This document shows, in pieces, positions 37,392 to 47,336 of a DNA stretch of 64,000 nucleotides (within the stretch, counting starts at the first letter, position 1; each line of letters starts with the position of its first letter). The position numbers and the translations under genes were made by a program. The stretch spans positions 1,116,001 to 1,180,000 of the forward strand of contig CP036201.1 in NCBI GenBank assembly GCA_004299845.1, written 5' to 3'. Source of the stretch: Verrucomicrobia bacterium S94 (GTDB lineage: Bacteria > Verrucomicrobiota > Kiritimatiellia > Kiritimatiellales > Pontiellaceae). A model generated the notes under the pieces. The model made no database searches. It worked only from the letters and a program-made list of their open reading frames with translations, and was not told where the DNA came from.

Positions 37392-38527
37392 ATGAAGTTG
37401 AATAGACGTACAGGATTGAAGGCCGGACTGGCTGCCGGGGCGGCCATTAATTTTATTCCGCAGCCGAACGACCGGATTAACCGGCATGTGTTGGAGCGGC
37501 GGTAATTTTTTAGTGGACGCTGATGGGTCTTGAACGGGATCCGCATGTAAACATTGTTGCGTTTGCTGATGTTGATCAAAGCGATCGGGTGAAGGAGATG
37601 ATTAAGAATTACGCAGACAAACCGCTCTATGTTGATTTCCGCGTTATGCTGGATAAGCATCCGGAGATCGATGCGGTGGTTGTATCGACTCCGGATCATA
37701 CCCATCATTATATCGCTGCAACCTGCATGAAAGCAGGCAAGCATGTGTATGTGCAGAAACCGCTGGCGCATAATATTGCCGAGGTATGCGATTTTATGCG
37801 TCTTGAAAAAGAAACCGGCGTGGTTTGTCAGATGGGTAATCAGGGGCATTCGGGCATCGGTATAAAAATATTGGAACGGTGGGTGGGCGCGGGATGCCTT
37901 GGAGAGATTCGGGAGGTGCACAGCCTGGTGCAGGCAGGTGAGAAGTGTCGCCGATAAGCGGCCTGCAACGGAACCGGTTCCGGAAACTCTGGACTGGAAT
38001 AAGTGGTTAGGCCCGCTGCAGACCGTGGATTACAGCCCGGCTTATCTTCCGGGTTATTGGTGCAGCTGGTTTGAATCCGGCACCGGAACTCTGGGTGACT
38101 GGTTCTGCCATAATGCCGATGCGCCCTATGCGATTCTCGGGCTCGACTGCCCGACTTCGGTTGAGATTGAAAGTGCGGGAAAGAAAAAACTTTTGTTTCC
38201 TGGTCACTCAAAGGTGATATTTACATTCCCGTATGCAGGGTGAGAATTGAAGTTGAACTGGTATTCCGGGAAAATTTTTTCGCCGCCGGTTCCTGAAGGA
38301 ATGGAAAAGGATGACCGTTTTGAAGATCCGTAGGGTGGAACGATGATTGTAGGTTCCGATGCCGCCGCGCTTACAAAAAGCCACGCGAAGCCATGCATTG
38401 GGGCAATATTGCGCTGCACATCGGGCGGAATCTTAAAATCGATCCCGTTAAACGAACGGTTATCGGTGATGAAGAGGCTGCTGAATTAATGCGCTGGCCG
38501 GCTCTCCGTGACGGCTGGAGCATTTAA
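37392..38527 (+). pseudogene. Gfo/Idh/MocA oxidoreductase, decayed
   Basis: Starts after AAGGGG with a Tat-like leader (MKLNRRTGLKAGLAAGAAIN) that runs into a stop. The Rossmann-fold region then appears in another frame from 37523 (PHVNIVAFADVDQSD, STPDHTHHYIAATCMKAGKH, VYVQKPLAHN), breaks near 37927 where one surplus C shifts the frame, continues as PETLDWNKWLGPLQTVDYSP, meets an in-frame TGA after FPYAG and a TAG near 38331, and ends with DEEAAELMRWPALRDGWSI at 38527. Several independent lesions show a real pseudogene. The intact relatives in the window are at 41821 and 44157. Confidence 0.85.
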
Positions 38528-38570
38528 TACAATTTACTAAAACATTCCGGTCTTAATGACAGCGTTATTC

Positions 38571-38640
38571 CGCGCAGAGACGCTGAGAGCGCGGAGCCGT
38601 TTATGTCTGAATTTCTCTGCGGCCTCAGCGCCTTTGCGCG
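38571..38640. repeat. Intergenic imperfect inverted repeat
   Basis: Two 26-base arms, 38571-38596 (CGCGCAGAGACGCTGAGAGC...) and 38615-38640 (...CCTCAGCGCCTTTGCGCG), pair at most positions. The GCAGAGACGC / GCCTCAGCGC wording resembles a dispersed intergenic repeat of many environmental bacteria. The stretch 38528-38980 otherwise holds only the motif at 38744 and no gene that can be supported. Confidence 0.6.
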
Positions 38641-38743
38641 GGATCAAATTTATGCCGGATAGTTTTAACGTTTGGTATAACCGGTTAGGTTTCGAATATT
38701 CTGAAATCTGCGTTTCGTTCAAAAACAGAGAATCGGTCATAAA

Positions 38744-38758
38744 TGAGATCGATAACAT
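38744..38758 (+). promoter_or_regulatory. Repeated 15-base motif TGAGATC-NN-TAACAT
   Basis: TGAGATCGATAACAT lies about 220 bases ahead of the sensor kinase gene. It is followed by CATTTTTGC and then CTGTCCTTTT, similar to the tail after the copy at 34753. Confidence 0.45.
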
Positions 38759-38980
38759 TTTTGCTTCATACTGTCCTTTTGGTTAGGTTATTGGCGTTTG
38801 TTTCTTAAAATACCGGGATCTGATGCTGATTATGAAAAAAGGGTATCTCATAAAAACAGCCGCCGGCGTGGCAGAGGATTATAACCGAACTTTTCCGGGC
38901 GTGGCACATTCTGTATTTTTTTGCGTTCCGGGATGTCGTTTGGGGAACCGCGGCATGATTGCCGTAGGGTCGATCAGACT

Positions 38981-41083
38981 ATGAGTGATGTGCGATTCCG
39001 GTATTTTACGGTTATTCTGCTTCTAATGCGGATGGTCTGTTCTGCAGACACACCGATGACTTCTATTTCTGAAATCCGGAGCATGATGCCGGGTGAGGTG
39101 GATGGCAGCTCAATCACTGCCGAGGTTGAGGGGCAGGTACTTGCGCTGCCTTTATTCTACGGCATCTTTCTCTATGACGGAACAAACGGGATTTATGTTT
39201 CTCATAAACCGGTTCCCGAGTTTGCGGACAGGCTGAAGCCCGGGGACTGGATCCGGGTGAAAGGAATTGTTGAACCCGGTGGTTTCAGTCCTGCAATTAT
39301 TGCGGATCAGATTGAAATGGTTGATCATCGACCTCTGCCGAAACCAATGGCGTATATACCGGATAAGATGCGTCTGGCAGAAATGGATTGCCAGTGGGTA
39401 TTTGTCGCTGGACGCCTGATTGAGGTTTCGATAGCTGAAAACGGGCTCGATGCAATGGTGAATATTGAAGCCGGTGAAACCCTGTATTCCGTACAGGTGC
39501 CGTATTCCAGAGCCGGGGTTGAACGTCTGCATGAGATGATGTATCGCGAAGTTGAGCTCAATGCGGTTGTCGGTATTCGGTACAATAGCCGGAAACAGGC
39601 GGTCGGGAGGGCGTTCATCGCCAATTCCATTGATGACATCATCGCTGTCGATCATCCGGATTCCGAAAAAGATCCTGTTGAAGTTTCCCTATCCGAACTG
39701 ATGTGTAAGGAGACGCCATCGTATGGTCTTCTGAAAATAAGGGGTGTGGTAACCGGCGTTTTCGGGAATGAACTTTTTCTGCGGGGAGATGCGGCAGGAC
39801 TTCGTGTTCAGACCGCCAAACCGGCAGCGGTTGAGCCTGGAGATGATGTTGAAGTTATCGGCTATGTCTGGCCGCAGCCGATCAGCCCGGCGTTCCGGGC
39901 GTTGAAGGTAGAGCGGTTGCGGCGGCTGCCGCCGCCGGACCCCCAGGTAGTGCATCTTGGGGCCGTCCCTGATGAAGCGTTGAATTATGATCTGATCGAG
40001 CTCCATGCCGAGCTTGTCGATATCGGAAAGCAGTTTTCGGAGGGGGGCGCAGAACAGCAGATTCTGTTGTGCAGGTCCGGACCGCACCGCTTTGAAGCGC
40101 GGCTTCCGGTCGGAGAAAAGGCGGGGGACGGCATTTCGGCCGGTGCAGAGCTGATGTTAACCGGAAATGCACATTTACTGCTGAATCCGCATACACAGGG
40201 TATACTCAAAATAACCGGGTTCTGGCTGCAGCTCCGCGGTTCAGAGGATATTCAGCTGCAGCAGGCTGCTCCATGGTGGACGCCCGAAAGGATGATGTGG
40301 GTATTTTCCGTATTACTCGGGGTAATCTTTCTGTTTCTCGGATGGCTGGTTCTTCTGCGGAAGACCATTCGACGGCAGACCGGGATCATTAAAGAGAAAG
40401 TAGAGCGGGAAGCGGTGCTTGAGGAGCGTCAGCGCATTGCACGTGAACTGCATGATAATCTGGAGCAGGGGCTTGGAGGGATCGCCATACAGCTTCAGAA
40501 CTGTCGTATGCAGAATGCGCTTATCTCGGAAAAACCGAAGGCGGATGTTCCTGAAGATTTAAAAAAAGACATACAGAAAACGGACCGGGCGATTTCCGTT
40601 GCCCAGCATATGCTCGCGCATTGCAGTAAAGAGTCGAGGGCGGCGATTCTCGACCTGCGCGGTGTTGCGCTGCAGCGTAAGGCGCTGGCGGATCTGGTCA
40701 AAGAGGCATTGGCGCCGGTTGCGGAAGAGTGCGGAGCCAGGCTGGAAATGACGGTCAGCGGAAACCCGATTCAGTTATCGCGCAGGGTTGAGCGCCATCT
40801 TATGCTGATTGCTAAAGAGGCCGGGTCAAATGCCGCCCGGCACGCAGCTCCGAAAATTCTGAAGGTCGGATTGCGGTATGAGCCGGGAAGAGTTGTTCTG
40901 ACGGTTCGGGATGATGGGTGCGGCTTTAATCCGTCCTCTCCGGAAAAGGAGGGGCACTTCGGCTTGATAGGGATGCAGGAGCGCGCCGTAAAAATAAATG
41001 GAACCTTCCGCATAACGAGTACTCCGGGTGAAGGTACAGAGGTACGTGTTGAGGTATCCGGCCCGCAGGAGGAACAGCAATGA
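38981..41083 (+). CDS. NarL-type sensor histidine kinase with extracytoplasmic OB-fold-like sensor
   Basis: The ATG at 38981 gives 700 residues and a signal peptide (MSDVRFRYFTVILLLMRMVC); an in-frame start at 38921 is possible. Residues about 25-430 are outside the membrane and contain repeated OB-fold-like units (ITAEVEGQVLALPLFYGIFL, LKPGDWIRVKGIVEPGGFSP, IRGVVTGVFGNELFLRGDAA). One membrane segment follows (about 437-460, VFSVLLGVIFLFLGWLVLL), then a HisKA_3 domain with phospho-accepting His491 in RIARELHDNLEQG and a HATPase with VRDDGCGF and GHFGLIGMQERA. It is the partner of the response regulator whose start overlaps its stop (ATGA). What the OB-type sensor binds is unknown; the neighbouring operons suggest a galactan product (inference). 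Confidence 0.92.
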   Translation: MSDVRFRYFTVILLLMRMVCSADTPMTSISEIRSMMPGEVDGSSITAEVEGQVLALPLFYGIFLYDGTNGIYVSHKPVPEFADRLKPGDWIRVKGIVEPGGFSPAIIADQIEMVDHRPLPKPMAYIPDKMRLAEMDCQWVFVAGRLIEVSIAENGLDAMVNIEAGETLYSVQVPYSRAGVERLHEMMYREVELNAVVGIRYNSRKQAVGRAFIANSIDDIIAVDHPDSEKDPVEVSLSELMCKETPSYGLLKIRGVVTGVFGNELFLRGDAAGLRVQTAKPAAVEPGDDVEVIGYVWPQPISPAFRALKVERLRRLPPPDPQVVHLGAVPDEALNYDLIELHAELVDIGKQFSEGGAEQQILLCRSGPHRFEARLPVGEKAGDGISAGAELMLTGNAHLLLNPHTQGILKITGFWLQLRGSEDIQLQQAAPWWTPERMMWVFSVLLGVIFLFLGWLVLLRKTIRRQTGIIKEKVEREAVLEERQRIARELHDNLEQGLGGIAIQLQNCRMQNALISEKPKADVPEDLKKDIQKTDRAISVAQHMLAHCSKESRAAILDLRGVALQRKALADLVKEALAPVAEECGARLEMTVSGNPIQLSRRVERHLMLIAKEAGSNAARHAAPKILKVGLRYEPGRVVLTVRDDGCGFNPSSPEKEGHFGLIGMQERAVKINGTFRITSTPGEGTEVRVEVSGPQEEQQ

Positions 41084-41703
41084 TAAGGGTAATGATAGTT
41101 GATGATAATGCAATTGTCCGCATGGGTTTATGTGAAGCACTGGCCTTGAAGCCGGACCTGGAAGCGGCTGGCACAGCCGCGTCCAGTGCAGAGGCTATTG
41201 AAGTTTTCCGGTCAGAGCGCCCGGATGTAGTAACGATGGATTATCAGCTTCCCGATGGCAACGGCATTGATTGCACACGACAGATTCTGGAGGAATTTCC
41301 TGACGCCCGGGTATTGATCCTTTCTGCGTTCAGTGCGGAGGAGGATATCTGGAATGCGGTTCAGGCCGGGGCAAAAGGCTATTTAACCAAAGCGGCGGGC
41401 GAGGTTGAGGAGATCGTGGATGCCATTCACGAAGTGGCTTCCGGCGGAAGTTTTTTCCCAGCGGAAATTATGCTCAAGCTGGAGCATCGAAGAAATCTGC
41501 GGGAACTCACCCCGCGTGAAAAGGAAGCGCTTCGTCTGCTGGTCCGGGGAAAAACGAATAAGGAAATTGCCCATGAACTCGGTATTTCCATTGATTCCGT
41601 GAAGCAGCACATCACCAATCTGCGGGTGAAACTTGATGCTGCTGACCGTACTCAGGCGGCGGTGGAGGCGATCCGACGGGGCATTATTCAGCTGGAAGAA
41701 TAA
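41080..41703 (+). CDS. NarL/FixJ-family response regulator
   Basis: The protein has 207 residues. The receiver domain has acidic Asp8-Asp9 (VDDN), phosphorylation site Asp54 in VVTMDYQLPDG, and Lys near 105 (GYLTKAA). The LuxR-type helix-turn-helix is at about 140-200 (LTPREKEALRLLVRGKTNKE, then IAHELGISIDSVKQHI). It overlaps the kinase gene by four bases and surely works with it. The Gfo-ThuA-Gfo operon starts 118 bases downstream in the same direction and is a natural target candidate. Confidence 0.95.
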   Translation: MIRVMIVDDNAIVRMGLCEALALKPDLEAAGTAASSAEAIEVFRSERPDVVTMDYQLPDGNGIDCTRQILEEFPDARVLILSAFSAEEDIWNAVQAGAKGYLTKAAGEVEEIVDAIHEVASGGSFFPAEIMLKLEHRRNLRELTPREKEALRLLVRGKTNKEIAHELGISIDSVKQHITNLRVKLDAADRTQAAVEAIRRGIIQLEE

Positions 41704-41820
41704 GTGGAGACTCCGGGAGCTCAGGACTTTGGACGCGGCCGGGGCATCTCTTTTAGGGGGGTAGTCGATGGCCGGATTTTAAAGGATTCTGTGTATTTCA
41801 TAGGATAAGTCAGGAGAAGC

Positions 41821-43155
41821 ATGATGAGAGGGATCTCTCGTAAAGGATTTTTAAAAACGGCTGTTCTTGCGGGGGGCGCCATCGGGTTTCCCGCGGTTGT
41901 TCCGTCTGCCGTGCTCGGGAAAAACGGCAGTGTTTCGCCGAGTAACCGGATTACGGTCGGGCTGATTGGCTGCGGCCGGCGCAGCGGTGTCGGCGGCGAA
42001 TACAACATGGTCAGGCAGTCAAAGCTGCTGGCGGTATGTGATCCGGTAAAATGGCGTCGTGAAGCCAGTGCCGCGGAGTGGAACGTTCCTGATGCCCATA
42101 ACGATTTCAGAGATGTTCTCGCACGGGATGATATTGATGCGGTCCACATTGTAACACCGGATCACTGGCACGTACCGATAGCACTGATGGCCGCGCGGGC
42201 CGGCAAGGATATGTATGTGGAAAAGCCGCTGAGTCTCTGTATCGGTCAGAGCCTGGCGGCCCGGGAAATCACAGAAAAGCACGGCCGCGTTTTTCAGTAC
42301 GGCACGCAGCAGCGTTCAATGCGCCATTTACGGATGGGCATCGAAATTGTGCTGAACGGGCATATCGGCAACGTGAAAGAGGTATATGTGTGGTGTCCGG
42401 GCGGGGCCAAAGGCGGTTCAGCGACCCCGGAACTTCCGGTGCCGGAAGGATTTGATTATGAACTCTGGACCGGTCCGGCACCGATGAAACCGTTCTGTGA
42501 AGACCGCTGCAGCCCGCACGGTCCGCCGAAGGCCACCTATTTCTGCTATGATTATTCCATCGGAATGCTGGGCGGCTGGGGCGCCCATCCGGTGGATCAA
42601 TTGCAATGGTGGGCCGATGCTGAAAACAAGGGCATTCCGGTTGAATATAAAACGACCGGTTCCCTGCCGACGGAAGGGCTATTCAATACGGTGGTGACCT
42701 GGCAGATGGAAGCAACCTATGCCGACGGCACCAAACTTTATTTTATGGATTCAAAAACGGCGCGAGCGTCGCAGGAGATTCCCGGTATTGAAAAACTGAA
42801 GCAGTTTGGAAACTGTACGGTGTTTGTAGGTGAAGAGGGCTGGGTGGCGGTTTCGCGCGAGGGTATGCTGGCTTCAACCGAAGCGCTTCGGCGCAAGGCG
42901 AAAGATCCGGGGCCCCGTAAACTGCAGGAGAGCAGCTGGCATCCGATTGCTTTTGTGGATGCTATTCGTAACGGAACACAGCCCGTGTCATCTCTCGATT
43001 CAGCCATTCGTTCCGACATCATTTGTCACATGGGTGATCTTTGTGTTCGTACAGGGAAAACCCTGGGTTGGGACGCACAGAAGGAGATGGTGACCGGCTC
43101 GGCTGAGGCCGTAAAAATGATGCATCGGACGATGCGCGATCCCTGGACACTGTAA
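41821..43155 (+). CDS. Gfo/Idh/MocA-family oxidoreductase, exported
   Basis: The protein has 444 residues with a Tat-like leader ([18 protein letters not shown]; an R-K pair, not R-R). The Rossmann motif [14 protein letters not shown] is followed by [26 protein letters not shown] and YVEKPLSL, the conserved E-K-P substrate/cofactor motif. Members use NAD(P) to oxidise or epimerise sugars; some (GH109) are NAD-dependent glycosidases. It opens an operon with ThuA, a second Gfo protein, a GH86-like protein and a DUF1593 protein. A folded, cofactor-loaded exported oxidoreductase is consistent with Tat export. The substrate is unknown. Confidence 0.88.
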   Translation: MMRGISRKGFLKTAVLAGGAIGFPAVVPSAVLGKNGSVSPSNRITVGLIGCGRRSGVGGEYNMVRQSKLLAVCDPVKWRREASAAEWNVPDAHNDFRDVLARDDIDAVHIVTPDHWHVPIALMAARAGKDMYVEKPLSLCIGQSLAAREITEKHGRVFQYGTQQRSMRHLRMGIEIVLNGHIGNVKEVYVWCPGGAKGGSATPELPVPEGFDYELWTGPAPMKPFCEDRCSPHGPPKATYFCYDYSIGMLGGWGAHPVDQLQWWADAENKGIPVEYKTTGSLPTEGLFNTVVTWQMEATYADGTKLYFMDSKTARASQEIPGIEKLKQFGNCTVFVGEEGWVAVSREGMLASTEALRRKAKDPGPRKLQESSWHPIAFVDAIRNGTQPVSSLDSAIRSDIICHMGDLCVRTGKTLGWDAQKEMVTGSAEAVKMMHRTMRDPWTL

Positions 43156-43180
43156 TACCTTTCTAACGATGGAGATATGG

Positions 43181-44137
43181 ATGAAAAATTTACTGGTCGC
43201 AGTATGTGCAGGTGCAGCAATGGCCTATGGCCATTCGGACTGGAAACCGAGTTTTGAAGAAAAGAAGGTCGTCACTGAGCAGGAGAAAAAACGGATTGCA
43301 GAGGCAGTACCGAAAAAGCCGATTGTGAAACCGAAAAAAGACCGCAACGTGCTGCTGTACAGCGCCACGGCCGGGGCGCGGCATTGGTCGATACCGATAG
43401 GTAAAATAGCCTTTGAACAAATGGCCGAGCAAAGCGGAGCTTTTGAGATCGTGATCAGCGATGATCCGGAAAATTTTAAACCGGAAAATCTGAAACAGTT
43501 CGACGTGGTGATTCTGATGAACAGCACGGGTAATTTTTTCATGCCGTGCACCCGTGGTGAAGATTCCATTCGCGATCAGTTTTCGGATGAAGAATGGGAG
43601 ACGCTTAAAGCGCGCGACGCTCAGCTGATTGGAAATCTGGTTGAATATGTTCGTGAAGGCGGCGGACTGGTGGCAATGCATGCGGCAGCCGATGCGTATT
43701 ACGGCAACCGGGATTACCGCAATATGATCGGTGGTACGTTTATGGGACATCCCTGGCATGGGAATCAGAAAGTAACGATTTGTATTGAGGATCCGGATCA
43801 TCCGCTGATGAAAGCGGCGTTCGAAGGAAAAACGGAGATCAGCATAACCGAAGAAATTTTCCAGTATAATGAGCCCTATTCGCGTGAGTGCCTGCGTGTA
43901 CTGATGACGCTGGATGTTGAGAAATCGGAGAAGCCCAAAGGTGAGATGAAACGGACCGATGGGGATTATGCGTTGGCCTGGATTCATGAAGAGGGTAAGG
44001 GCCGTGTTTTCTATACCGGTATCGGGCATAATTATGAGCACTACTGGAATCCGCAGATTTTGAAACATTACCTGGGGGGTATACAGTATGCGGCAGGCGA
44101 TCTGGAAGCGGATGCAACACCGAGTGCAGAACTTTAA
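43181..44137 (+). CDS. ThuA-domain protein, secreted
   Basis: The ATG at 43181 (318 residues) has GGAGA upstream and starts a signal peptide ([19 protein letters not shown]). The ThuA-like class I glutamine amidotransferase fold is visible: [62 protein letters not shown] and [16 protein letters not shown]. ThuA proteins accompany Gfo/Idh/MocA genes in sugar catabolic clusters and are tied to 3-keto-disaccharide metabolism in some cases. It is flanked on both sides by Gfo/Idh/MocA genes with short gaps, so the three are probably one functional unit. Confidence 0.88.
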   Translation: MKNLLVAVCAGAAMAYGHSDWKPSFEEKKVVTEQEKKRIAEAVPKKPIVKPKKDRNVLLYSATAGARHWSIPIGKIAFEQMAEQSGAFEIVISDDPENFKPENLKQFDVVILMNSTGNFFMPCTRGEDSIRDQFSDEEWETLKARDAQLIGNLVEYVREGGGLVAMHAAADAYYGNRDYRNMIGGTFMGHPWHGNQKVTICIEDPDHPLMKAAFEGKTEISITEEIFQYNEPYSRECLRVLMTLDVEKSEKPKGEMKRTDGDYALAWIHEEGKGRVFYTGIGHNYEHYWNPQILKHYLGGIQYAAGDLEADATPSAEL

Positions 44138-44156
44138 TTCATATGGAGGAATAATC

Positions 44157-45464
44157 ATGAGTTTGAATAAACGTAACTTTATAAAATTATCCGCAGCCGC
44201 CGGAGCTTCACTGCCGCTTTTCAGTATCGGAGCTTCTAAAACCGGAATGGAAGACCTTAGAGTCGGCTGTATCGGCATGGGCCGCATGATGTACTGGCAT
44301 GTCAATGGATTTATGCAGCGCTGCAGGCTCGTGGCGGTTTGCGATGTCGACAAAACCCGTCGGGAAGCTGAGCGAGATCGGGTTAATGCGCATTATGGAA
44401 ACAGGGAATGCGTGGCGTATAATGATTACCGGGAACTGCTGGCACGCGATGATATTGATGTTGTCTGCATCGCCACTCCGGATCACTGGCATGCCACCAT
44501 CGTTATCGATGCCGCGCGCGCCGGAAAACATATCTATTGCGAAAAACCGCTGACGCACGATATCGATGAAGCCATCCGGGTGATGAAAGAAGTGAAAAAA
44601 GCCGGGGTGGTGCTTCAGACCGGGTCGCAGCAGCGGGGAATGAAAGAGTTCCGCGTGGCGGCCGAGCTTGTTCGCAATAATGTGGCCGGAAAAGTTCTGG
44701 AGATTAAGTCCGATTTCTGGGGTCCGGGCCGTCCGTTTGATCTTCCGGAAGAAGAGATGGAGCCCGGTCTGGATTGGAACCGCTGGTGTGGTCCGGGACC
44801 GCTGAATCATTATAATTCCAAATTGAGTCCGCGTGGGGTGCATGACTTTTTCCCGATGGGCTGGCGGAATACCGTTGTATACGGCGGCGGCGGAATCTGC
44901 GATATGGGAGCGCACCATCTCGACATAATCCAGCTGGCGCTGGATATGGATAAATCCGGTCCGGTAAAAGCGCTGCCACCGGCCGGCGGCGGAAACGGTT
45001 ACGGTGCAAAACTGATCTATGAAGGCGGTCTTGAAGTCACCCGCGAAAAAGGGTTTATGGTGGATTTTATCTGTGAAAACGGACGTATTCAGGCGAGCCG
45101 GGGCAAATTCCGGTTCGAGCTCGACGGCAAAGTGATTCATAAGTTTTTAGAACCCTCCGACGGTTCACTGGCCCGTGAAGTGGTGCTGACCGAACGCGAA
45201 TTTCTGGCCGACGCCAAGGTTAAACTTCCGGTACAGAAAAAGGGTGGTCATACCCAGAATTTCCTGGATGCAATTGTCAACGGTACACAGCCGATGGTGC
45301 CGGTGGAAGCGGGAGCCCGTTCCGCGATCTGCTGTCATCTGATGAATCTTTCCTACTATTACCAGCAGCCGATCCTCTGGGATCCGGAAAAACTGAAATT
45401 TTCCGATAGATCCTGTGATCCGGCCTGGCTGGCCGGTTCACGTCGGGACTATTTAAAAGCGTAA
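44157..45464 (+). CDS. Gfo/Idh/MocA-family oxidoreductase, exported
   Basis: The ATG at 44157 is chosen because GGAGGAATAATC precedes it and a leader (LNKRNFIKLSAAAGASLPLF) follows; the protein has 435 residues. It has Rossmann motif VGCIGMGRMMYWHV, CDVDKTRREAE, TPDHWHATIVIDAARAGKHI and YCEKPLTHD. It is related to but clearly distinct from the Gfo protein at 41821; the tail VEAGARSAICCHLMNLSYY is typical of the exported branch. It is 19 bases after ThuA and 6 bases before the GH86-like gene. The substrate is unknown; a role in oxidising unusual galactose residues is inference. Confidence 0.88.
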   Translation: MSLNKRNFIKLSAAAGASLPLFSIGASKTGMEDLRVGCIGMGRMMYWHVNGFMQRCRLVAVCDVDKTRREAERDRVNAHYGNRECVAYNDYRELLARDDIDVVCIATPDHWHATIVIDAARAGKHIYCEKPLTHDIDEAIRVMKEVKKAGVVLQTGSQQRGMKEFRVAAELVRNNVAGKVLEIKSDFWGPGRPFDLPEEEMEPGLDWNRWCGPGPLNHYNSKLSPRGVHDFFPMGWRNTVVYGGGGICDMGAHHLDIIQLALDMDKSGPVKALPPAGGGNGYGAKLIYEGGLEVTREKGFMVDFICENGRIQASRGKFRFELDGKVIHKFLEPSDGSLAREVVLTEREFLADAKVKLPVQKKGGHTQNFLDAIVNGTQPMVPVEAGARSAICCHLMNLSYYYQQPILWDPEKLKFSDRSCDPAWLAGSRRDYLKA

Positions 45465-45470
45465 TATCGA

Positions 45471-47336
45471 ATGAAGCTGTATGGTCTCATTGCGGTCGTT
45501 ACCGGGTTCTTCAGTCTGACCTGTATGTGCAGTCCAGGGGGTGAACCTGCAAAGGTTACGGTTCATCTTCTGGACGAACAGGTGCTCGGTGAAACATCAG
45601 AGCTGGATCGCAGTACTTTTTTTAATGTGCACAGCAGTTATACCGGTGTCGCATTAACGGCTGACGATCTGGAACAATTGAAGTCGCTGAACGTGGGGTT
45701 TGGTCGTGCTTTCGATGGGCCTTTCAGCGGTCATCAGAATGGAACGCCTTATCCGGAAACGGCAGTGATCAGGAAAAGGTCGTCGGGAGTTATTGCCAGG
45801 GCTAAGGCGGATCCGCTGTATGTCTATCGAACCACGCGGCGCATTATCACGGATGAGCCGGGAACCGTATTCAATATGCAGGATGATCCCGCAGAAATGG
45901 CACGGTATGCGGCGGATATTCTCGAGTATAATTATGAGGATGATTTCAGGCCTGATTTTTATTCCCCGATCTCTCTGCCTTTTGTAGCTGCCGGGAAATA
46001 TGGCGGGGACCAGGCAGCTGTTCGGGAACGTATGACTCAGGTTATCGCCAGGATCGGTGAAGAAATCGATCGGCGCGGGCTTTCGACCCAGGTGATTGGT
46101 TATACGAGTGCCTGGCCGATGATGCATTACTGGGATTTCGGGCATTGGCATGGGCGGATGAAAATGTTTATGGATGTGGCCGGGGAGCATATTGACGCCA
46201 TTGATTTTATTCTGATGGATGCAACGCAGTATGAAAAAGACGATAGCCGCAGAAGCGGCAGCCGGGTTGAGGCGCTGCTGGATTTAGTTGAAACGTATGG
46301 GGCCATGAAATGGGGAAAACCGAAACCTTTTGCCTTCAGTGAATTTGGTGATGTTTCCTCGGGCTGGCCGGAAGGGGATACCTATTCGCCGGCACGCAGT
46401 TCGGCGGAGCTGAATGCATACAACCATTTTCTTTTTTCCCTGCTTGGCCGGGAAGATCGGGTACTTATCGCAGTGCCGTTTATCACGACAAAAAGTCCGT
46501 GGTATTATAATAACCCTAACCATCAGTGGCAGCCGTATTCTGCCGATCTGTGGCGGCCGGATCCGGAAAGTATTGTGGAAGGAAAACCCTCCCGTTTTCT
46601 GGAAACTGAAAAGATGGAGTTTTACCGGTTGTGGCGGGATGTTAGGGGAAAGCGACGGTTTGCTGAGTCCAGTGATGCCGGCATATCTGTTTATGCCTTT
46701 GCTGAGGGAACGGATGCCTTTATCTGCCTGAACAGCTTTAAAGATGAACAACATACGGTTTTGCTGGAACTTTCGGACGGGTTGCCGGAAATAAGGTCTG
46801 TTGAATTAAAACGCATGTTTGTTCCGAAGCAGCAGGCTGTGCTGTACTCTAAAACGAAAATCGGTTCTCTGCCTGATCTCCTCAACATGAAGCCGCATGA
46901 AACGATCATTTTACATGTAAGCTATGCTGCTCCGCCGGCTTCGCAGCATCATGTGAAAACGCAGACGTATTACAGTGACAGTTATCTTCTGCCGATCTCT
47001 AAAAATAAACCGCTGACTCTGTGCATTCATAATGTGGAAGCAAACGATGAAACAACAGGAACACTGCGTGTGTCATTAGCGCGTGAACACGGGTTGTCGA
47101 AAAAGCCAACGCTGACTGTAAATGGTTACACTATTGATTTTCCTAACCAGTGGATGGGGGATGATCAGTCGAATCGTAAAGGCGGTTTCTTCGGTTCAAT
47201 ACCCGTTAATATTCCTGCCGGAATTATCCTTTCCGAAAATGAAATCACACTTACTTTTCCTGATGAGGGTGGACGGGTGAGTACTGTAGTTATGGATGTT
47301 CATAAACCAGAGGGGCCATCGATCGATGACAAATAG
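45471..47336 (+). CDS. GH86-like protein lacking the usual acid/base glutamate
   Basis: The protein has 621 residues with a leader ([20 protein letters not shown]; the Cys may be a lipidation site). It follows the 620-residue GH86 proteins of this window from end to end: [15 protein letters not shown] at the start, [20 protein letters not shown], and the C-terminal QWMGDDQSN and [15 protein letters not shown]. The nucleophile glutamate is kept (Glu291 in FAFSEFGD), but where the others have LNEPF or YNEPF this protein has ISLPF: Ser168-Leu169 replace Asn-Glu. The spacing to the nucleophile (122 against 118) supports the alignment. It may be inactive, a binding protein, or use another acid. 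It sits in the Gfo-ThuA-Gfo operon. Confidence 0.75.
   Translation: MKLYGLIAVVTGFFSLTCMCSPGGEPAKVTVHLLDEQVLGETSELDRSTFFNVHSSYTGVALTADDLEQLKSLNVGFGRAFDGPFSGHQNGTPYPETAVIRKRSSGVIARAKADPLYVYRTTRRIITDEPGTVFNMQDDPAEMARYAADILEYNYEDDFRPDFYSPISLPFVAAGKYGGDQAAVRERMTQVIARIGEEIDRRGLSTQVIGYTSAWPMMHYWDFGHWHGRMKMFMDVAGEHIDAIDFILMDATQYEKDDSRRSGSRVEALLDLVETYGAMKWGKPKPFAFSEFGDVSSGWPEGDTYSPARSSAELNAYNHFLFSLLGREDRVLIAVPFITTKSPWYYNNPNHQWQPYSADLWRPDPESIVEGKPSRFLETEKMEFYRLWRDVRGKRRFAESSDAGISVYAFAEGTDAFICLNSFKDEQHTVLLELSDGLPEIRSVELKRMFVPKQQAVLYSKTKIGSLPDLLNMKPHETIILHVSYAAPPASQHHVKTQTYYSDSYLLPISKNKPLTLCIHNVEANDETTGTLRVSLAREHGLSKKPTLTVNGYTIDFPNQWMGDDQSNRKGGFFGSIPVNIPAGIILSENEITLTFPDEGGRVSTVVMDVHKPEGPSIDDK

Noticed and set aside
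38556-38786. Open frame of 76 codons on the + strand
   Set aside because: Its first third is an intergenic inverted repeat and the rest has no domain or ribosome site.
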